Source: Cytophagales bacterium (GTDB taxonomy: Bacteria; Bacteroidota; Bacteroidia; Cytophagales; Spirosomataceae). From it: a stretch of 35,311 nt of DNA. The position numbers and the translations under genes were made by a program. The number at the start of each line of letters is the position of its first letter. Positions within the stretch are counted from its first letter, which is position 1. Positions 31,816 to 35,311 of the stretch are shown here, one piece after another. The DNA is taken from the NCBI GenBank assembly GCA_004292855.1, contig RDXN01000088.1, positions 1-35,311 of the forward strand. Reading direction: 5' to 3'. The notes beneath the pieces were generated by a model that was given only the letters and a program-made list of their open reading frames with translations, made no database searches and had not been told where the DNA came from.

Positions 31816-34734
31816 ATGCGCCAACTACTCCTACTCCTGCTCCTTCTCCCTTTTTCAGCCCTTGCCCAGCAACGCGGCATTGGCACCATTCGCGGGTCTT
31901 TGGTCGACTCCACCACCAAAGAGGGGTTGGCCGAGGGGACTATCTCGCTATTGCGTAGCCGCGACTCGTCGCTCGTGACGTTTCAGATTACGGGGGGCGA
32001 GGGCGAGTTTCTGTTTCGGAACGTAGCCGAGGGGTCGTATCAGTTGATGGTGACGTATGTGGGCTACCAGACTATCCGCAAACCCGTAACCATTGCTCCC
32101 GATAAACCCGACCAAAATCTGGGGCAGGTATGGGCTAAACCCGAAACCAAATCACTCAACGAGGTGACAGTGCAGGGCGCACCCGTGACAATCAAAGGCG
32201 ATACGGTCGAGTTCAACGCGGGGTCGTTCAAAACGCAACCCAACGCCGTTGTCGAGGACCTCTTTAAACGACTGCCCGGTGTGGAGGTCGACCGCGATGG
32301 GACCGTGAAGGCGCAGGGTCAGGAGGTAAAACGAATACTGGTGGACGGAAAACCCTTTTTTGGGAACGACCCCAAAATGGCTACCCGCAACCTGCCCGCT
32401 GAGATTGTCGATAAGGTGCAGTTGTACGATAAACAGTCGGACCAGTCGCAGTTTTCGGGTGTGGATGATGGCGACCGTGAAAAAACCATCAACATTACCA
32501 CCAAACGCGACCGACGTAAGGGCGTGTTTGGGCGGCAATCGCTCGGTTACGGGCAGGAAACGCCCGACGGTCCCACACGCTACCAGGCGCAGGCGGGCAT
32601 CAACCAGTTCAACAACGGGCGGCAACTGTCGGCCCTGGTGTCGGGTAACAACATTAACCAGCAGAATTTTTCGGCAGAGGGGCTTGGTAGTGGTGGCGGA
32701 TTGGGTGGCTTCGGCGGAGGGGGTGGCAACATGAACATCAGCATGGGCGGGGGAGGTGGTGGCGGCAACCGGGGTGGCGGTGGGAACGGCCAACAGGGCG
32801 GCAACAGCGGCCTGCCAACCGGACAGCAAACCAACCTCACGCGGGCGTTGTCGGGCGGGTTGAACTTTTCGGATGGACTGAGCAAAAAGGTCGACTTTAG
32901 TGCCAGCTATTTCTACAACAACACCCGCACCCAAACCGAGCAAACGTCTCTCCGCGAGAACATTTTGCCCAGTTTCAGCCGCAACGGAGCCTCAACCCCA
33001 ACCGACTCGACCAACATTACTAGTCGCCGTTCGGCTTCGGTCAACACGTTTGGTAACCACCGAATTAGCTCTCAACTTGTGTGGCGCATCGATTCTATGA
33101 ACACGCTGCGCGTGATACCCAACGTGGTGTTCACGCACAATAACCTGAGCAGCCTAAGCGACTCCCGCACTCAATCGAACCGGGGCACGCCCCTGAACAC
33201 CAGCCTGACCAAGTACGATACGGATGGCAACGGTGTATCGGGCAACAACACGATACTCTGGACCCACAAGTTTGCCCGACGGGGTCGCACATTCTCGGCC
33301 AATCTTGTCAGCACGATCAACGCACAAAACACGGAGGGTTTTAACCGCTCCGAAAATGAGTATTTTCAGTCGGTGGCGACCGCGCCCATTGCGGGTTCGC
33401 TCACGGGCGGGCAATCGCTCACGGGCGTGGGGGGCCTGTTCGCGCCACGTATCAACCAACAAAACCGGCAGCGAACCGACGCCCTCACCAACAACCTGAC
33501 GCTCTCATACACGGAGCCGCTTTCTCTCGCCAAAACGCTTGAATTTCGGTACGCGCTCAACACCAACGACAACACCTCCGACCGGCGCGTATTCGATTTC
33601 AACGAGCAAGCCGGGCAATACAATCTGGCTAACACCCGGTTAACCAACCAGTTCGACAACATTTTCCGCACGCAACGGGCGGGCCTCTCGCTCCAAACCC
33701 GCCGACTCAATTACAACTACACCTTTGGTTTTGACGTGCAGGACGCTCTACTTCGCTCTGACAACCAGACGCAGGACACCGAGATTAGCCGCCGGTACTT
33801 CAACCTGTTGCCCAATGCCTTGTTTACCTACAATGTCTCGCGGAATAAGCGGCTCATGATTACCTACCGAAGCCGGATTCAGCCGCCGTCGGTGAATCAG
33901 TTGCAACCGGTCGTCAACAATACCAACCCACTCAATATTCAAACCGGCAACGAGAACCTGAAACCTGAATTTGGCAACAACCTAAACCTGAACTTCAACA
34001 ACTTCAACCCAACCTCGTTCAAGAGCCTGTTTGCCAGCCTCAACGTGAATCAGGTAAGTCGACGGATTGTGAACGCCACCACGTACAACCCCGCAGGTGG
34101 GCAGCTAACCAAACCCATAAATGCGGATGGATTCTACTCGGTCAACGGGTTTGTGAGCGTAGGGCGTTCGCTCACGTGGCAGGGGCAACGCGTAAACCTC
34201 AACTGGACCACCAACGGCAACTTCACCAATAACATCAGCTTCGTGAACGACGTACTGAACAAAGGCCGCAACCTGAGCGTGGGGCAGGGCGTGAGTGTGA
34301 ATACATTCTGGAAAGAGAAATTGGACCTGAATTTGGGCGGCAACGTCACGTATCAGTCGGCACAGTACTCGCTTCAACCCCAACAGAATAGCAGCTTTTT
34401 GTTCTCGTCGGTGAGTTTTCGGGTATTCTACCAGCTTCCGGGTCGTTTCAACGCGACATCGGATTTGATGTACAACGCCAATTCGGGCCGGGCCGCAGGC
34501 TTCAATCAGCGGTTCGCGCTCTGGAACGTGGGAGTAGCCCGCCAGCTATTCAAAAACAAACAGGGCGAACTTCGACTGGCAGTCTACGACCTCTTGAACC
34601 AGAATCGCAGTATCGTTCGGAACGTAACCGACACCTATATCGAAGACGTGCAGAGCATGGTGTTGCGCCGGTACGTGATGCTCACCTTCACCTACAACGT
34701 CCGCAAGTTTGGCATGATGTCGGCAAAGCGGTAG
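31816..34734 (+). CDS. Large outer-membrane beta-barrel protein (TonB-receptor-like)
   Basis: A 972-residue exported protein. After the signal peptide (LLLLLLLLPFSALA) comes a carboxypeptidase-regulatory-like domain (TIRGSLVDSTTKEGLAEGTI to YVGYQTIRKPVTI), then a plug-like domain (TVEFNAGSFKTQPNAVVEDL, LPGVEVDRDGTVKAQGQEVK, VDGKPFFGNDP, VQLYDKQSDQSQFSG). Residues about 290-335 are a glycine/asparagine-rich loop (GGFGGGGG...). The rest, from LSGGLNFSDGLSKKVDFSAS to MLTFTYNVRKFG, is a many-stranded barrel of the OMP_b-brl_3 type. Relatives probably pass or sense a ligand with TonB. No TonB box is obvious. The partner GLPGLI gene precedes it. Confidence 0.92.
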   Translation: MRQLLLLLLLLPFSALAQQRGIGTIRGSLVDSTTKEGLAEGTISLLRSRDSSLVTFQITGGEGEFLFRNVAEGSYQLMVTYVGYQTIRKPVTIAPDKPDQNLGQVWAKPETKSLNEVTVQGAPVTIKGDTVEFNAGSFKTQPNAVVEDLFKRLPGVEVDRDGTVKAQGQEVKRILVDGKPFFGNDPKMATRNLPAEIVDKVQLYDKQSDQSQFSGVDDGDREKTINITTKRDRRKGVFGRQSLGYGQETPDGPTRYQAQAGINQFNNGRQLSALVSGNNINQQNFSAEGLGSGGGLGGFGGGGGNMNISMGGGGGGGNRGGGGNGQQGGNSGLPTGQQTNLTRALSGGLNFSDGLSKKVDFSASYFYNNTRTQTEQTSLRENILPSFSRNGASTPTDSTNITSRRSASVNTFGNHRISSQLVWRIDSMNTLRVIPNVVFTHNNLSSLSDSRTQSNRGTPLNTSLTKYDTDGNGVSGNNTILWTHKFARRGRTFSANLVSTINAQNTEGFNRSENEYFQSVATAPIAGSLTGGQSLTGVGGLFAPRINQQNRQRTDALTNNLTLSYTEPLSLAKTLEFRYALNTNDNTSDRRVFDFNEQAGQYNLANTRLTNQFDNIFRTQRAGLSLQTRRLNYNYTFGFDVQDALLRSDNQTQDTEISRRYFNLLPNALFTYNVSRNKRLMITYRSRIQPPSVNQLQPVVNNTNPLNIQTGNENLKPEFGNNLNLNFNNFNPTSFKSLFASLNVNQVSRRIVNATTYNPAGGQLTKPINADGFYSVNGFVSVGRSLTWQGQRVNLNWTTNGNFTNNISFVNDVLNKGRNLSVGQGVSVNTFWKEKLDLNLGGNVTYQSAQYSLQPQQNSSFLFSSVSFRVFYQLPGRFNATSDLMYNANSGRAAGFNQRFALWNVGVARQLFKNKQGELRLAVYDLLNQNRSIVRNVTDTYIEDVQSMVLRRYVMLTFTYNVRKFGMMSAKR

Positions 34735-34765
34735 CGTCAGCAAATCTCAGTAAATAAGTTTTGTG

Positions 34766-35218
34766 CTAATCAACAGGTTCAAAGGTTATAGTACGATTTT
34801 CTCCTTTCAACACCAATCCGGTAGCATCAACCCGGTCGATCTGCCAGGCATCACCCACAACCAAAACGGTTGCAAGACACCCTACATTGGCGCAAAACGA
34901 GGGTACAGGGTCGACATTAACCAATTTCAACTGATTACCGACTAGTGTAAAGTTATTGGGCGTACAACACCCGCCCGCCGACTTGTTCGACCCATAAAGC
35001 AACTTACCCGACCGAGCGAACTCTACCGTAAGCGTGATTGGCGTTAATGGGTGGAAACCTGTTGCCGAGACAACCCGCCACGTTCTGAAAAACGAGTCGG
35101 ACACGGTAAGACTAGTCCTCAGTCTCCCTTCGCGCAACCGCGTCCGCTCGTTCGCGCCGGGCGTTACCACCCGCAACTCCAGCGACTGACAACCAACCAG
35201 AAGCCAGAGTAAGTGTCT
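34766..35218 (-). pseudogene. META-like lipoprotein gene, 5' end cut by an IS3-type element
   Basis: The frame ending at 34766 encodes a META/HslJ-like domain: FFRTWRVVSATGFHPLTP, ITLTVEFARSGKLLYGSNKS, FTLVGNQLKLVNVDP and GLVLKGENRTITFEPVD. Upstream of a TTG at 35176 the same frame keeps going and reads RHLLWLLVGCQSLEL, a good lipoprotein signal with lipobox LVGC (Cys codon 35189-35191). It then runs without any ATG, GTG or TTG into a stop. At 35219 a sequence typical of an IS3-family end (TGAACCCC) begins. The simplest reading is that the element inserted inside the signal peptide and removed the start codon. The rest of the gene would lie beyond the element, outside the window. Confidence 0.7.
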
Positions 35219-35311
35219 TGAACCCCTAAAAGTGAGCCAGTGAAAAATAGAGTAAAAACCTTACTTTTCACGGTAAACAAAAGGGAAATGAAAGCGAACC
35301 GATTCACCGAA
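35219..35311 (+). mobile_element. Left end of an IS3-family insertion sequence (partial)
   Basis: TGAACCCCTAAAAGTGAGCC from 35219 resembles the terminal inverted repeats of IS3-family elements, which start with TGA or TGT. It is followed, 69 bases in, by a reading frame whose first residues match IS3 OrfA. An imperfect inverted repeat (GTGAAAA ... TTTTCAC, 35239-35271) lies between. Only the left end is in the window, so the matching right repeat and target duplication cannot be seen. Confidence 0.6.
35288..35311 (+). CDS. Start of IS3-type transposase OrfA (partial)
   Basis: Eight codons, MKANRFTE, preceded by AAGGGA, a fair Shine-Dalgarno site. IS3-family OrfA proteins commonly begin with a basic residue pattern followed by RFTE and then QI, and contain a helix-turn-helix that binds the element ends. 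The window ends here, so identity rests on these residues and the adjacent terminal-repeat-like sequence. Confidence 0.55.

Noticed and set aside
35164-35271. Short minus-strand frame starting GTG (MKSKVFTLFFTGSLLG), like a signal peptide
   Set aside because: It first looked like the missing start of the META-like lipoprotein with a frameshift. It lies mostly in the presumed IS end and is out of frame with the lipobox, so an insertion explains the data better.
1-35311. CRISPR arrays, tRNA and rRNA genes
   Set aside because: I saw no regularly spaced direct repeats, no cloverleaf-like sequence with a T-loop core, and no conserved rRNA segments.

Overview
The window looks like chromosomal DNA of a Cytophagales bacterium (Bacteroidota), most like Spirosoma or close relatives. 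The evidence is a protein with a type IX secretion C-terminal sorting domain, a GLPGLI-family protein beside a large carboxypeptidase-regulatory-domain outer-membrane barrel, weak or absent Shine-Dalgarno sequences, several Bacteroidota-type -7 boxes (TAnnTTTG), and intergenic palindromic repeats of kinds common in that group. The genus is an inference. I see no rRNA, tRNA or CRISPR array.

Region 1 (1-9.4 kb) starts with a secreted barrel-like gene broken by one in-frame TAG. A small secreted ABM-domain protein follows, then a divergent, apparently IclR-controlled set of acid/acyl-CoA genes. The minus arm encodes a MaoC/mesaconyl-C4-CoA-hydratase-like enzyme, a class III CoA-transferase and a secreted DUF1080-like protein. 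The plus arm encodes a VOC protein, an IclR regulator, a BASS-type transporter, a 3-hydroxyacyl-CoA dehydrogenase, an exported alpha/beta hydrolase and an SDR. Read together they suggest ester cleavage outside the cytoplasm, uptake of an organic acid, CoA activation, hydration and oxidation. The substrate is unknown and no thiolase or lyase is present. Three copies of one palindromic repeat lie in this region and nowhere else in the window.

Region 2 (9.4-15.4 kb) holds a RelE-type toxin-antitoxin pair, a Bcr/CflA drug-efflux MFS transporter, an AddB-like iron-sulfur nuclease on the opposite strand, and a zeta-toxin kinase with a small upstream gene that is probably its antitoxin.

Region 3 (15.4-24.8 kb) is mostly housekeeping and stress genes: an HxlR regulator divergent from a DJ-1/PfpI protein and an esterase; a tight run of bestrophin, DUF481-like barrel and F420-reductase-like oxidoreductase; a serine acetyltransferase followed by a class V aminotransferase-fold enzyme; a PQQ-type sugar dehydrogenase; a single-domain response regulator; and a lipoprotein hydrolase.

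Region 4 (24.8-35.3 kb) has a glycogen branching enzyme divergent from a GntP permease, a large T9SS-exported protein with a duplicated cysteine-bounded module, and the GLPGLI/outer-membrane barrel pair with glycine-rich segments in both proteins. Three further types of long palindromic repeat sit in its gaps. At the right edge a META-like lipoprotein gene loses its start codon exactly where an IS3-family element seems to begin; the first eight codons of that element's orfA close the window.
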